A stretch of DNA of 64,000 nucleotides from Sphingobium yanoikuyae. GTDB lineage: Bacteria > Pseudomonadota > Alphaproteobacteria > Sphingomonadales > Sphingomonadaceae. Made by a program: the position numbers and the translations under genes. Positions 43,031-51,913 of the stretch are shown piece after piece; within the stretch, counting starts at the first letter, position 1; every line of letters starts with the position of its first letter. The notes beneath the pieces were generated by a model that saw only the letters and a list, made by a program, of their open reading frames with translations, did not search any database and had not been told where the DNA came from. The stretch lies in the NCBI RefSeq assembly GCF_034424525.1, contig NZ_CP139979.1:1364001-1428000 (forward strand), given 5' to 3'.

Positions 43031-44329
43031 TTGGCCCAACATCTTCACCTTCATGCCCGCCTGACACTGGCGATATTGCTGACCCTGCTGCCGGTTGCGG
43101 GCGCCCATGCGCAGGACGTCGCCTCGGAAAAGCCGGTGACGGCCCCGCGTGAGACGCTGACCGGCGACTGGGGCGGGCTGCGCACGCGGCTGAAGCAGGC
43201 GGGCGTCACCGTGCGCGCGGACTATGTCGGCGAAGCCTTTGCCGCGGTCGATGGCGGCCAGCGACAGGGCAGCGCCTATACCCAGCAATTGCGGGCCAGC
43301 CTCGATTTCGACATGGACCGGATCGTCGGCCTGTCCGGCGGCATCGTGCATGTGACCATCAACGACCGGCGCGGCGTCGGCCTCTCTTCCGACATCGTCG
43401 GCAATCGCCTGCCGATCCAGGAGGCGGCCGGCGGCAATTATACTCGCCTGTCGGAACTCAGCTACGAACAGAATATCGACAATGGCCGGCTTAACCTGCG
43501 GCTGGGCTATTTTGCCATGGGCAATGATCTGGGCGGGATGATCCTGGGCTGCAATTTCGTCAATGCGGCCTTCTGTGCCCATCCGCTGTCGGAATCGGGC
43601 AATAGCGGCTGGTATAATTATCCCAATGCCCGCTGGGGCGCGGCGGTGCGCTATCGCATCCGGCCGGATCTCGCGCTGCGCACCGGCGTCTATCAGGTCA
43701 ATCCGCGCCTGAACGATCCCGACAATGCCTTCCGTCCCTTTGCCGGCGGCACGACCGGCGTATTGCTGCCGCTGGAACTGGAATATGATCCCGGCATCGC
43801 GCCGGGCAGCCATGTGCTGCCGGGCCATTACAAGATCGGCGCCTATTATGACACGTCACGCGCCGCGAGGCGCGGCGAGCAGGGCATGTTGCGGGGCCGC
43901 TATGGCGTCTATGCGCTGGCCGACCAGATGATCCTGCGCGAAGGGACCGGCAATCGCGGCCTCTCCATCTTCGCCCAGTTCACCGCCAATCCGGAGGCGT
44001 CGGCCCAGATCACCCACTGGTATGCGGCCGGGCTGGTCAAGACGGGCACTTTTGCCGGGCGGGACGCCGACAGCATCTCGATCGGCATCGTCCATGCGCA
44101 GGTCAATCCACGGCTGCGCCGCGCGGCCGCCGATGCGCAGGATATTCCCGGCGGCTATGCCGCGTTGCCGGTGGGCGAGACCGCGATCGAAATGAGCTAT
44201 GGCATCCAGCTGCGGCGCTGGCTCAGCATCCGGCCGGACGTTCAATATATTCTCGATCCCGGCGCCTTTTCCTACCGCCGCGCCAATGATGCGCTGGCGC
44301 TGGGCGGCCAGGTCAAGATGCAGTTCTGA
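43031..44329 (+). CDS. oprB: OprB-type carbohydrate porin
   Basis: A 432-residue outer-membrane porin with a signal peptide (ending AHAQ), the OprB start LTGDWGGLRTRLKQAGV and a 16-strand-type barrel ending in KMQF. It admits glucose and other sugars and fits the upstream dehydrogenase. The start is TTG at 43031, with GGGAGGGG at 43021-43028. Confidence 0.88.
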   Translation: MAQHLHLHARLTLAILLTLLPVAGAHAQDVASEKPVTAPRETLTGDWGGLRTRLKQAGVTVRADYVGEAFAAVDGGQRQGSAYTQQLRASLDFDMDRIVGLSGGIVHVTINDRRGVGLSSDIVGNRLPIQEAAGGNYTRLSELSYEQNIDNGRLNLRLGYFAMGNDLGGMILGCNFVNAAFCAHPLSESGNSGWYNYPNARWGAAVRYRIRPDLALRTGVYQVNPRLNDPDNAFRPFAGGTTGVLLPLELEYDPGIAPGSHVLPGHYKIGAYYDTSRAARRGEQGMLRGRYGVYALADQMILREGTGNRGLSIFAQFTANPEASAQITHWYAAGLVKTGTFAGRDADSISIGIVHAQVNPRLRRAAADAQDIPGGYAALPVGETAIEMSYGIQLRRWLSIRPDVQYILDPGAFSYRRANDALALGGQVKMQF

Positions 44330-44355
44330 TCCGGCCCATGGTCTCGGCCCAGCCT

Positions 44356-44976
44356 TCAGCCTTCTGCCCGGCAGTAGCGCAGCACATTGTCGATCACCTG
44401 CGCGCGGCGCCGCTCGGCCGCCGCTTCGCTGGTCATGTCGACGCCGAAGATCGCGTGGAAACTGTGGCGGTTGGACACGAAGTAGAAGGCGAGGGCGCTG
44501 ATCGTCATGTGCAGGTCGACGGCGTCCAGCCCGGCGCGGAAGCTGCCATCGGCAATGCCGCGATCGATCAGTGCCTGGGTCTTGGGCAGGACGATCTCAT
44601 TATGCCCTTGCGAAATCTCGCCGACATGCGGGCCGCCCCGGATATTCTCGTCCATCACCAGCCGCACCAGTTCGGGATGGTTGAAATGATAGTCGAAGGT
44701 GAGGGCGGTCAGCCGTTCCAGCGCTGCAAGCGGCGGCAGGTCGCCCAGTTCGGCCTCCAGTTCGGCCGATCTGATGCCGCGATAGGCTTCGGTCAGGACC
44801 GCGCGATAGAGCCCGTCCTTGCTGCCGAAATGATAATAGATCATCCGCTTGGACGTCGCGGTCGCGGCCGCGATCTCGTCCACCCGCGCGCCGGCATAGC
44901 CTTTTTCCGCGAAATGCTGAGTAGCGATCGCGACGATGTCGCGCCTGTTGCGTTCGGTGAAATTCTGCTTGTCCAC
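44356..44976 (-). CDS. TetR-family regulator
   Basis: A 206-residue regulator with an N-terminal helix-turn-helix (YAGARVDEIAAATATSKRMI, then YYHFGSKDGLYRAVL) and a helical ligand domain. I use a GTG at 44976, just before NFTERNRRDIV, because longer versions add a non-conserved tail. It is convergent with oprB and divergent from the NDH-2 gene. Target genes are not known. Confidence 0.88.
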   Translation of the reverse strand: MDKQNFTERNRRDIVAIATQHFAEKGYAGARVDEIAAATATSKRMIYYHFGSKDGLYRAVLTEAYRGIRSAELEAELGDLPPLAALERLTALTFDYHFNHPELVRLVMDENIRGGPHVGEISQGHNEIVLPKTQALIDRGIADGSFRAGLDAVDLHMTISALAFYFVSNRHSFHAIFGVDMTSEAAAERRRAQVIDNVLRYCRAEG

Positions 44977-45004
44977 GCCTCGCTTTGCGACGCCGGGCGG
45001 CCTA

Positions 45005-45022
45005 TTGCAATGCACAACCGGC
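45005..45022. repeat. 18-bp sequence shared with 46856-46873, copy 1
   Basis: TTGCAATGCACAACCGGC lies upstream of NDH-2 (41-58 nt before its ATG). The same 18 bases occur upstream of the ATP-grasp gene. The core TGCAATGCA with flanking ACAA is close to a palindrome. It may be a common operator or promoter element. Confidence 0.6.
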
Positions 45023-45062
45023 GCGCCGGATCGCGATCCGCCGGTCTGCCGATCGAGGAGGA

Positions 45063-46388
45063 ATGCGCTTGATTCCCGACAAGAAGACACAGATCGTCAT
45101 CGTCGGCGGCGGTGCCGCCGGCCTCGAACTCGCGCGCAAGCTCGGCGCCCGCTATGGCCGCAAGCGGCATGACATCATCCTGATCGATCGCAACCGCACC
45201 CATATCTGGAAGCCGCTGCTGCACGAGGTCGCGACCGGGTCGCTCGACGCCAGCCTGGACGAGGTCGGCTATCGCAGCCACTGCCATCGCTGGGGCTATC
45301 GCTATCTTTACGGCACGCTGCAGGGCATCGATCGGACCGCGCGGCGGATCCATGTCGCGCCGGTGTTCGACCCCAAGGGGCGCGAGGTGGTGAGCGCCCA
45401 TTCGGTCCGTTACGACTATCTGGTGCTAGCCTATGGATCGGTCACCAATGATTTCGGGACGCCGGGCGTCGCCGACAATTGCCTGTTCCTCGACAGCCGC
45501 GCCCAGGCCGACAGCTTCCGCGATCAGTTGCTCGACCATTGTCTGCGCGTGTCGCGCGCCATGTCGGCCGATCCCGCGTCGGATGCGCGGGTGCGGATCG
45601 CGATCGTCGGTGGCGGCGCCACCGGGGTCGAACTGGCGGCGGAACTTTATAATGCCGCCGATGCGCTGGGCTATTATGGGCTGGAGGTGTTCGATCGCCA
45701 GCGGCTCGACGTTACCCTGCTGGAGGCCGGGCCGCGCATCCTGCCGGCCTTGCCCGACCGGCTGGCCGACGCCGCGCGGGAGGAACTGGAAATGCTGGGC
45801 GTCAAGGTGCGCGCTGGCGTCGCCGTGACCGCCTCCACGCCTGAGGGGATGGAAACGAAGGATGGCGGCTTCGTCCCCGCCGATCTTCAGGTCTGGGCCG
45901 CCGGGGTCAAGGCGGCGACGATCCGCGATGGCCTGGATGGGCTGGAACTGTTCCGCGCCGGCCAGGTGATCGTGCGCCCGACGCTACAGAGCCTGGCCGA
46001 CGACCGCGTCTTCGCGATGGGCGATTGCGCCTCCTACACGCCGCAGGGCGCCGATCGGCCGATCCCGCCGCGCGCGCAGGCCGCGCATCAGATGGCCGAC
46101 ACGGTGTTCGCCAATCTCGGCCGGCTGATGGCCGATCGCCCGCTCAAGGCTTTCGTCTACAAGGATCATGGCTCACTGGTGTCGCTCAGCCGCTATTCGA
46201 CGGTCGGATCGCTGATGGGCAAGCTGGTCGGCGGGCGCATGGCGGTGGAAGGGCGGCTCGCCCGCTTCGTCTATATGTCGCTCTATCGCATGCATCTGCT
46301 CGCCGTTCACGGCAGCATACGCGGCCCAGCGCTGATCCTGGTCAGCCATATCAACCGCTTCGTGCGCCCCCGCCTCAAGCTGCATTGA
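45063..46388 (+). CDS. ndh: Type II NADH:quinone oxidoreductase (NDH-2)
   Basis: A 441-residue single-subunit flavoenzyme. FAD motif GGGAAG near the start (IVIVGGGAAGLELA), NADH motif IVGGGATGVELAAEL and the C-terminal PPRAQAAHQMA quinone-site signature are present, followed by an amphipathic membrane-binding tail (YRMHLLAVHG). It passes electrons from NADH to quinone without proton pumping. ATG at 45063 follows GAGGAGG closely; TTG at 45069 has better spacing and is an alternative. Confidence 0.92.
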   Translation: MRLIPDKKTQIVIVGGGAAGLELARKLGARYGRKRHDIILIDRNRTHIWKPLLHEVATGSLDASLDEVGYRSHCHRWGYRYLYGTLQGIDRTARRIHVAPVFDPKGREVVSAHSVRYDYLVLAYGSVTNDFGTPGVADNCLFLDSRAQADSFRDQLLDHCLRVSRAMSADPASDARVRIAIVGGGATGVELAAELYNAADALGYYGLEVFDRQRLDVTLLEAGPRILPALPDRLADAAREELEMLGVKVRAGVAVTASTPEGMETKDGGFVPADLQVWAAGVKAATIRDGLDGLELFRAGQVIVRPTLQSLADDRVFAMGDCASYTPQGADRPIPPRAQAAHQMADTVFANLGRLMADRPLKAFVYKDHGSLVSLSRYSTVGSLMGKLVGGRMAVEGRLARFVYMSLYRMHLLAVHGSIRGPALILVSHINRFVRPRLKLH

Positions 46389-46525
46389 GGCGCCGGGCGG
46401 CTGCGGCGGCAAGCGACAGGGGCATCGCCACAGAATTGCTGCGATCAAGTTGAGACGGGCGGCTGTCTGCGCCCTGGTCTGTCGCTTGAACGCCCCGCTA
46501 AGGGCCATTTTCGATGTCTTGGAAA

Positions 46526-46602
46526 TGGTAGCGGAGGAGGGACTTGAACCCCCGACACGCGGATTATGATTCCGCTGCTCTAACCAGCTGAGCTACTCCG
46601 CC
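46526..46602 (-). tRNA. tRNA-Met (anticodon CAT)
   Basis: A full cloverleaf is on the minus strand: acceptor GGCGGAG/CTCCGCT with encoded ACCA end, D-arm GCTCAGCTGGTTAGAGC, anticodon stem GCGGA/TCCGC with loop ATCATAA (anticodon CAT), and T-arm GGGGGTTCAAGTCCCTC. The sequence matches the elongator tRNA-Met of alphaproteobacteria rather than initiator or Ile2. Confidence 0.95.
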
Positions 46603-46855
46603 CCATGGGCCTTGCAGGGGGTGTTTCCCTGCGGTGAGGCGGCGCTATACGCAGGGGATGGACAGTGGTCAACGGGGCGATTGCAAAAATCTGCATTCTT
46701 TTTTGAACGCCCCGCCAGAGGCCCCGTCGCGCGCCAGTTTGCGCGCGTAGAAACGATCGGCGCGACCTATTTCCGCAATCCCGACATGGCCGACGGAACG
46801 CTTTTTCCGCTCCGCCATTTTTGACTTGCAATCGCAACGATGCGGCGCACTATTG

Positions 46856-46873
46856 TTGCAATGCACAACCGGC
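46856..46873. repeat. 18-bp sequence shared with 45005-45022, copy 2
   Basis: The second copy of TTGCAATGCACAACCGGC, 26-43 nt before the ATP-grasp start. Here it is preceded by TTG, so TTGTTGCAATGCACAA is close to a dyad. Its closeness to the start suggests a regulator site or -35/-10 overlap. Confidence 0.6.
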
Positions 46874-46898
46874 CGAGGGCCGAGGGAGGAACGACAAC

Positions 46899-48308
46899 TT
46901 GCCCTTCCATGAAATGTTTGAGCCTGATGGTTCGCTGCGCCCCTGTTACGACGAAGTGCAGAAATGGGTGGAACGGACAGGCATAGCCGGGCTCAATCGT
47001 CGCATGGATGAGGCAGAAGCGATCTTCCGGCGCATCGGCATCACCTTCGCCGTCTATGGCGAGGGCGGCGACCCTGAACGACTGATCCCTTTCGACCTGC
47101 TGCCCCGCATCTTCACTGCGAATGAATGGCGCATCCTCGACAAGGGCATCCGCCAGCGGGCCCGCGCGCTCAACGCCTTCCTGCATGATGTCTATCATCG
47201 CGGCGAGATCGTGAAGGCGGGCATCATGCCGGCCGACATCATCTATCGCAACAGCGCCTATCTCGCCGAAATGGCCGACTTCACCCCGCCGGGTAAGGTC
47301 TATAGCCATATCGTCGGCATCGATATCGTGCGCACCGGGCCGGGCAGCTTCGAGGTGCTGGAGGATAATTGCCGCACCCCCTCGGGCGTGTCCTACATGC
47401 TCGAAAATCGCGAGATCATGACGCGCATGTTCCCCGAACTGTTCGCGCAGGGCATGGTCGCGCCGGTCGACGATTATCCCGCCGAACTGCTCAAGAGCCT
47501 GAAGGAAGTCGCGCCGCCTGCCTGCAAGGGCGATCCGGTGGTGGTGGTGCTGACGCCCGGCTCGCTCAACAGCGCCTATTATGAGCATAGCTTCCTTGCC
47601 GACCTGATGGGCGTGGAACTGGTCGAGCCGGCCGACCTGTTCGTCGACAATGACCGGGTCTGGATGAAGACGACGCTCGGTCCAAAGGCGGTCGATGTCA
47701 TCTATCGCCGCATCGACGACGAATATATCGACCCGCTGGTTTTCCGGCCCGACAGCCTGCTCGGCGTCCCCGGCATCTTCAGTGTCTATCGCAATGGCGG
47801 CGTGACGCTGGCGTCGGCGCCCGGATCGGGCATCGCCGACGACAAGGCGGTCTACATCTATGTGCCGGAAATGATCCGCTTCTATCTGGGTGAGGAGCCG
47901 ATCCTCGACAATATCCAGACCTGGCAATGCTCCAAGCCCGACGAAATGGCCTATGTGCTGGAGCATCTGCACGAACTGGTGGCCAAGGAAGTCCATGGTT
48001 CGGGCGGCTATGGCATGCTGATCGGCCCCAAGGCGAGCAAGGCCGAGGTCGAGGCCTATGCCGAGCGGATCAAGGCCAATCCCGGCGAGTTCATCGCCCA
48101 GCCGACGCTCGACCTGTCGACCGTGCCGACGCTCGGCCCGGCCAGTGTCGTCGGCCGCCATGCCGATTTCCGCCCCTATTGCCTGGTCGGCAAGCAATTG
48201 CGGCTGGTCCCTGGTGGTCTCACCCGCGTGGCGCTGACCGAAGGGTCGCTGGTGGTCAATTCCAGCCAGGGCGGCGGGGTCAAGGATACCTGGGTGTTGC
48301 AGGACTGA
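46899..48308 (+). CDS. Circularly permuted ATP-grasp type 2 protein
   Basis: A 469-residue protein of the DUF404/DUF407 circularly permuted ATP-grasp family (VLEDNCRTPSGVSYMLENRE; GSGGYGMLIGPKA). ATP-grasp enzymes ligate carboxylates to amines or thiols, so a peptide-like bond is expected; the product is unknown. The TTG at 46899 has GGGAGGA at 46884-46890; an ATG at 46914 is an alternative. It opens a four-gene set conserved with alpha-E protein, transglutaminase and Anbu. Confidence 0.92.
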   Translation: MPFHEMFEPDGSLRPCYDEVQKWVERTGIAGLNRRMDEAEAIFRRIGITFAVYGEGGDPERLIPFDLLPRIFTANEWRILDKGIRQRARALNAFLHDVYHRGEIVKAGIMPADIIYRNSAYLAEMADFTPPGKVYSHIVGIDIVRTGPGSFEVLEDNCRTPSGVSYMLENREIMTRMFPELFAQGMVAPVDDYPAELLKSLKEVAPPACKGDPVVVVLTPGSLNSAYYEHSFLADLMGVELVEPADLFVDNDRVWMKTTLGPKAVDVIYRRIDDEYIDPLVFRPDSLLGVPGIFSVYRNGGVTLASAPGSGIADDKAVYIYVPEMIRFYLGEEPILDNIQTWQCSKPDEMAYVLEHLHELVAKEVHGSGGYGMLIGPKASKAEVEAYAERIKANPGEFIAQPTLDLSTVPTLGPASVVGRHADFRPYCLVGKQLRLVPGGLTRVALTEGSLVVNSSQGGGVKDTWVLQD

Positions 48309-48399
48309 TGGGCGCGACCGCTTCCTTCCTTCCGATTGCCCCTGATGATGCCGGGCCGGGCGCAACGACGCCGGCCCCCACGGTGAAAAGAGCCAAGAC

Positions 48400-49332
48400 A
48401 TGCTGAGCCGGACCGCCGAAAATCTCTTCTGGATGGCGCGCTATATGGAGCGCGCCGAAGCCACCGCCCGGCTGTTGTCGATGGGACAGCGCATGGCGAT
48501 CCTGCCGGGCGCGCATCATCGCGACGAATGGCGATCGGTCGTGCGCGCGACCGGCGCCGGTCATCAATTCCCCGACGGCGTGCCGGTGACGGAAAGCGAT
48601 GTCGTGTCCTTCCTGATGCTGGACGCCGACAATCCCAGCTCGATCCGCTCCTGCCTGCTCAAGGCCCGCGCCAACGCCAAGTCGGCGCGCACCATGCTGA
48701 CCCAGGATATGTGGGAGGCGCTGAACGACGGCTGGCGCAAGCTCGACAGCTATGACGTGGCCGAGGCCAAGGCGCAGCTGCCGGCGCTGATCGACTGGGT
48801 GAAGACCCGCGTCATGACCTTCCGCGGCGCGGCCCATTCGGGCCAGCTGCGCAATGAAGGCCATGATTTCCTGCGCTGCGGATCGGCGCTGGAGCGGGCG
48901 CAGATGACGCTGCGGCTGCTCGATGTGAAATATTATGTGCTGCTGCCCGAAACCGAGGTGATCGGCGGCAATCGCGACCATTATCAATGGACCTCGGTGC
49001 TTTATGCGCTGTCGGGCGCGCGCGCCTATCATCATGTCTATGGCGGCACCTATACGCCCTGGCAGATCACCGATTTCCTGATGCTCAACCGGCTGTTTCC
49101 GCGCAGCGTCGCCTATTGCTGCGATCAGCTCGCCTATCGGCTCAACCGGCTGGCCGGCTGGCACAATGCGCGCGGCACCTGTCATGACACGGTGAAGCAG
49201 CTGGTGAGTGAATTGGAGGAACTGGACGCCGGCGAGATTTTCCGCCGCGGCCTGCATGAAACGGTGCAGTACAGCCTGATGATGAGCAACCGGCTCGGCG
49301 TCGAAATCGCCGAAACCTATCATTTCGGCTGA
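48400..49332 (+). CDS. Alpha-E domain protein
   Basis: A 310-residue, almost fully helical protein starting MLSRTAENLFWMARYMERAE, the hallmark of the alpha-E (DUF403) family. GRMH-like acidic and RHxxW-like positions (HYQWTSVLYALSG) suggest a bundled core. It always travels with the permuted ATP-grasp protein and may form a complex with it. Function is unproven. Confidence 0.93.
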   Translation: MLSRTAENLFWMARYMERAEATARLLSMGQRMAILPGAHHRDEWRSVVRATGAGHQFPDGVPVTESDVVSFLMLDADNPSSIRSCLLKARANAKSARTMLTQDMWEALNDGWRKLDSYDVAEAKAQLPALIDWVKTRVMTFRGAAHSGQLRNEGHDFLRCGSALERAQMTLRLLDVKYYVLLPETEVIGGNRDHYQWTSVLYALSGARAYHHVYGGTYTPWQITDFLMLNRLFPRSVAYCCDQLAYRLNRLAGWHNARGTCHDTVKQLVSELEELDAGEIFRRGLHETVQYSLMMSNRLGVEIAETYHFG

Positions 49333-49352
49333 AGGGGGAGGGGAAGCGCGCC

Positions 49353-50219
49353 ATGAAATTGCTCGTCCGTCACCAGACCGTCTATGGCTATCCCGCCTCG
49401 GCCGGCCGCGTCGCCATGCGGCTGAAGCTGGTGCCGGTCGATACGCCGGGCCAGAAGGTCCATGACTGGCAGGTCAGCATAAATGGCGAGGCGCTGACCA
49501 ATTTCCGTCCTAACAGCTATGGCGAGATGGAGGCGGTGTGGGTCCGCCATGACAGCCTGAACGAGGCGGTGATCGTTGCCGAGGGGCTGGTCGAAACGCG
49601 CGAGACGCATGGCATTGGCGGCCTGCCGCAATGCCGGGTCGATGCCCGCTATTTCCTGCGCGACACCCCGCTGACCAGGGCGTCGGATGCGATCCGCGCC
49701 ATGGTCGCGGCTCTTCCCGAGGGCGACGGGCCGCTGGCGCAGCTCCATGCCCTCTCGGCCGCGATCAGCGATGCCGTTCAGTATCGGCCGGGCGTGACCG
49801 GCGCCGACACGACCGCGGCGCAGGCTTTTGCTTTGGGTGCTGGCGTGTGCCAGGATCACGCCCAGATCTTCCTCGCCGGTGCGCGCCTGCTGGGGGTGCC
49901 GGCCCGCTATGTCTCGGGCTATCTGCTCGCGGCCGAGGGCGATCTGCTGCACGAAACCCATGGCTGGGCCGAAGCGCTGGTGCCGGGGCTGGGCTGGGTC
50001 GGCTTCGATCCGTCCAACCGGGTCTGCGTCACTGAACGCTATCTGCGCCTGGCCAGTGGTCTGGATGCCGACGAAGCTGCCCCGATACGGGGCTCCGTTA
50101 CGGTCGCGGGCGATATCAGCATTGACGCCGATGTCCGGATCGCGCAGGCGGAAGACGGAGTCGAGGAACGGCAATTGCAACGCCAGCAACAGCAGAGCAC
50201 GCCCACGCCCCGCTCCTAG
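49353..50219 (+). CDS. Transglutaminase-like cysteine protease/transferase
   Basis: A 288-residue protein with an N-terminal beta domain (bacterial transglutaminase-like N-terminal region) and a core with the Cys-His-Asp triad: Cys166 (GVCQDHA), His203 (THGWAEA) and Asp219 (GFDPSN). It has no signal peptide. It may cut or form the bond made by the ATP-grasp partner; this is inference. The C-terminal 25 residues are Gln-rich and look disordered. Confidence 0.92.
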   Translation: MKLLVRHQTVYGYPASAGRVAMRLKLVPVDTPGQKVHDWQVSINGEALTNFRPNSYGEMEAVWVRHDSLNEAVIVAEGLVETRETHGIGGLPQCRVDARYFLRDTPLTRASDAIRAMVAALPEGDGPLAQLHALSAAISDAVQYRPGVTGADTTAAQAFALGAGVCQDHAQIFLAGARLLGVPARYVSGYLLAAEGDLLHETHGWAEALVPGLGWVGFDPSNRVCVTERYLRLASGLDADEAAPIRGSVTVAGDISIDADVRIAQAEDGVEERQLQRQQQQSTPTPRS

Positions 50220-50246
50220 GGTAGAGATAAGCAGGACTTCGGGGCG

Positions 50247-50984
50247 ATGACCTATTGTGTGGCGGTACGCGTGGATCAGGGGCTGGTCATGCTGTCGGAC
50301 ACCCGGACCAATGCGGGCATGGACAATATTGCCCGCTTCCGGAAAAGCTTCACCTATCATGTCGAAGGTGAACGGGCGATCACCTTGCTCTGTTCGGGCA
50401 ATCTGTCGATCACCCAGGGGGTGAAGACGATGCTGTCGCGCGCGATCCGCGAGGCGGAGAGCGACCCGGAGGTCGAAACCATCCTCAATTGCGACACGAT
50501 GCACCGCGCGGCGCAGCTGGTGGGTGACGCGATGCGCACCATGCAGGGCCGCTACCGCGAGAGCATCGCCATGGACGGATCGGCCGCCAGCGCCTCGATC
50601 ATGATCGCGGGCCAGCGCAAGGGCGGCAAGCCGCGCCTCTATCTCATCTATTCGGCCGGCAATTTCATCGAGGCGACCGAGGACACGCCCTTCTTTCAGA
50701 TCGGCGAGCATAAATATGGCAAGCCGATCCTCGACCGCATCATCCAGCGCGAGACGAGCCTGGAGGATGCGACCAAGGCGGTGCTGGTGTCGATGGACTC
50801 GACCCTGCGGTCCAACCTGTCGGTCGGCATGCCGCTCGACCTCACCGTGATCGAGACCGACACGTTCGACTTCCGCGTCCGCACCCGGATCGAGGCGGAC
50901 AATGAGGAATTCGCCATGATCTCGCAGGGCTGGTCCGCCGCCCTGCGCAAGGGGTTCGAGGATCTGCCCAACGTCCTCGATTAA
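50247..50984 (+). CDS. Anbu proteasome-related protease
   Basis: A 245-residue Ntn-hydrolase of the ancestral proteasome (Anbu/BPH) type. Removal of Met leaves Thr1 (MTYCVAVRV) as predicted nucleophile, with Asp17 and a Lys near 32 as usual. Homologues form open ring or helical assemblies. It closes the operon of ATP-grasp, alpha-E and transglutaminase genes, a grouping known from many genomes, yet its substrate is unknown. It lies 28 nt after the transglutaminase gene. Confidence 0.92.
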   Translation: MTYCVAVRVDQGLVMLSDTRTNAGMDNIARFRKSFTYHVEGERAITLLCSGNLSITQGVKTMLSRAIREAESDPEVETILNCDTMHRAAQLVGDAMRTMQGRYRESIAMDGSAASASIMIAGQRKGGKPRLYLIYSAGNFIEATEDTPFFQIGEHKYGKPILDRIIQRETSLEDATKAVLVSMDSTLRSNLSVGMPLDLTVIETDTFDFRVRTRIEADNEEFAMISQGWSAALRKGFEDLPNVLD

Positions 50985-50995
50985 GGGGAGGGGGC

Positions 50996-51712
50996 CTAGC
51001 CCGCCACCTCCAGCAACATGGTCGCGACCGCCTCCGGCTCGGTGATCATCAGGTCATGGCCGGTGTCGATCTCGAAATTGCGATGGCCTTCCAGTTGGCG
51101 GGCGCGGGCCTCGTCCGGGCTGTTCTGCAACGCATGGGTGCAATTGATATTGGTGCGCGGCAGGCGAAACGCCGCGTCGCCATTTTCCAGCCGTAGCGGC
51201 TGGCCGAAACATTTCCACGGATGCGGCGTCAGCCGCGCCTCGGTCCAGGCGACATCGGCCGGATCGGTGATGCCGAAGAAGCCCGCCATGCCGGGGAAGG
51301 GCCACATCACCAGTTCGATCCCGTCGACGGTGCGGCCCATGGCGCGGGTCGGCTCCATCTGGGCTGGCGCCAATATCTCTAGGGATTCGCCGCCCCTGGG
51401 ATGGGCGGCATCCAGATAGACCAGTTCGCGGATGCGCTCGGCCACGCGATCGGCGACACCGGTAATCACCATCCCGCCATAGCTGTGGCCGACCAGGATG
51501 ACATCCTCCAGCCCCTCGAACGTCATCAGCGCCACCACATCCTGGATATGCGTGTCGAGATCGATGTCGGCGTTGAGCAGATGGGCGCGCTCGCCAAGGC
51601 CCGTCAGCGTCGGGCAATGCACCTCACGCCCCGCCGCGCGCAGTCGCCGGGCGACCTTCTGATAGCACCAGCCGCCATGTCCCCCGCCATGCACCAGCAC
51701 GAATGTCGCCAT
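50996..51712 (-). CDS. Alpha/beta hydrolase (esterase family)
   Basis: A 238-residue hydrolase with oxyanion segment LVHGGGHGGWCY, nucleophile GHSYGG (Ser77) and C-terminal DTGHDLM His. The pattern matches small carboxylesterases related to plant hydroxynitrile lyase and salicylate esterases. No signal peptide. It converges with Anbu with only 11 nt between stops and is likely independent. ATG at 51712 has GGGAGAGA upstream. Confidence 0.88.
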   Translation of the reverse strand: MATFVLVHGGGHGGWCYQKVARRLRAAGREVHCPTLTGLGERAHLLNADIDLDTHIQDVVALMTFEGLEDVILVGHSYGGMVITGVADRVAERIRELVYLDAAHPRGGESLEILAPAQMEPTRAMGRTVDGIELVMWPFPGMAGFFGITDPADVAWTEARLTPHPWKCFGQPLRLENGDAAFRLPRTNINCTHALQNSPDEARARQLEGHRNFEIDTGHDLMITEPEAVATMLLEVAG

Positions 51713-51913
51713 GCTCCGTCTCTCCCATTCCATCTCCACCCGTCATTTGTGATATATTGCGGATCATAAGACAACGCGGCTTGTGTAACGCCTCGGCGAT
51801 GCTGCGGTTCAAGCTTTGGTCGTCCCAAGCAAATCTCCTGCCCAACTCCTGCTTGCGCGGGGGCTGGCAGGGCCTATCTCTGGCGGCCACACGAATCGCA
51901 GCTGGAATTATCG

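Noticed and set aside
46526..46602. tRNA-Ile2 (CAT with lysidine) instead of tRNA-Met
   Set aside because: The anticodon stem GCGGA/TCCGC and the acceptor match elongator tRNA-Met of alphaproteobacteria.
48308..48406. Possible 32-codon ORF between the ATP-grasp and alpha-E genes
   Set aside because: It overlaps both neighbours at its ends, has no SD of its own and reads as low-complexity Ala/Pro; probably just spacer.
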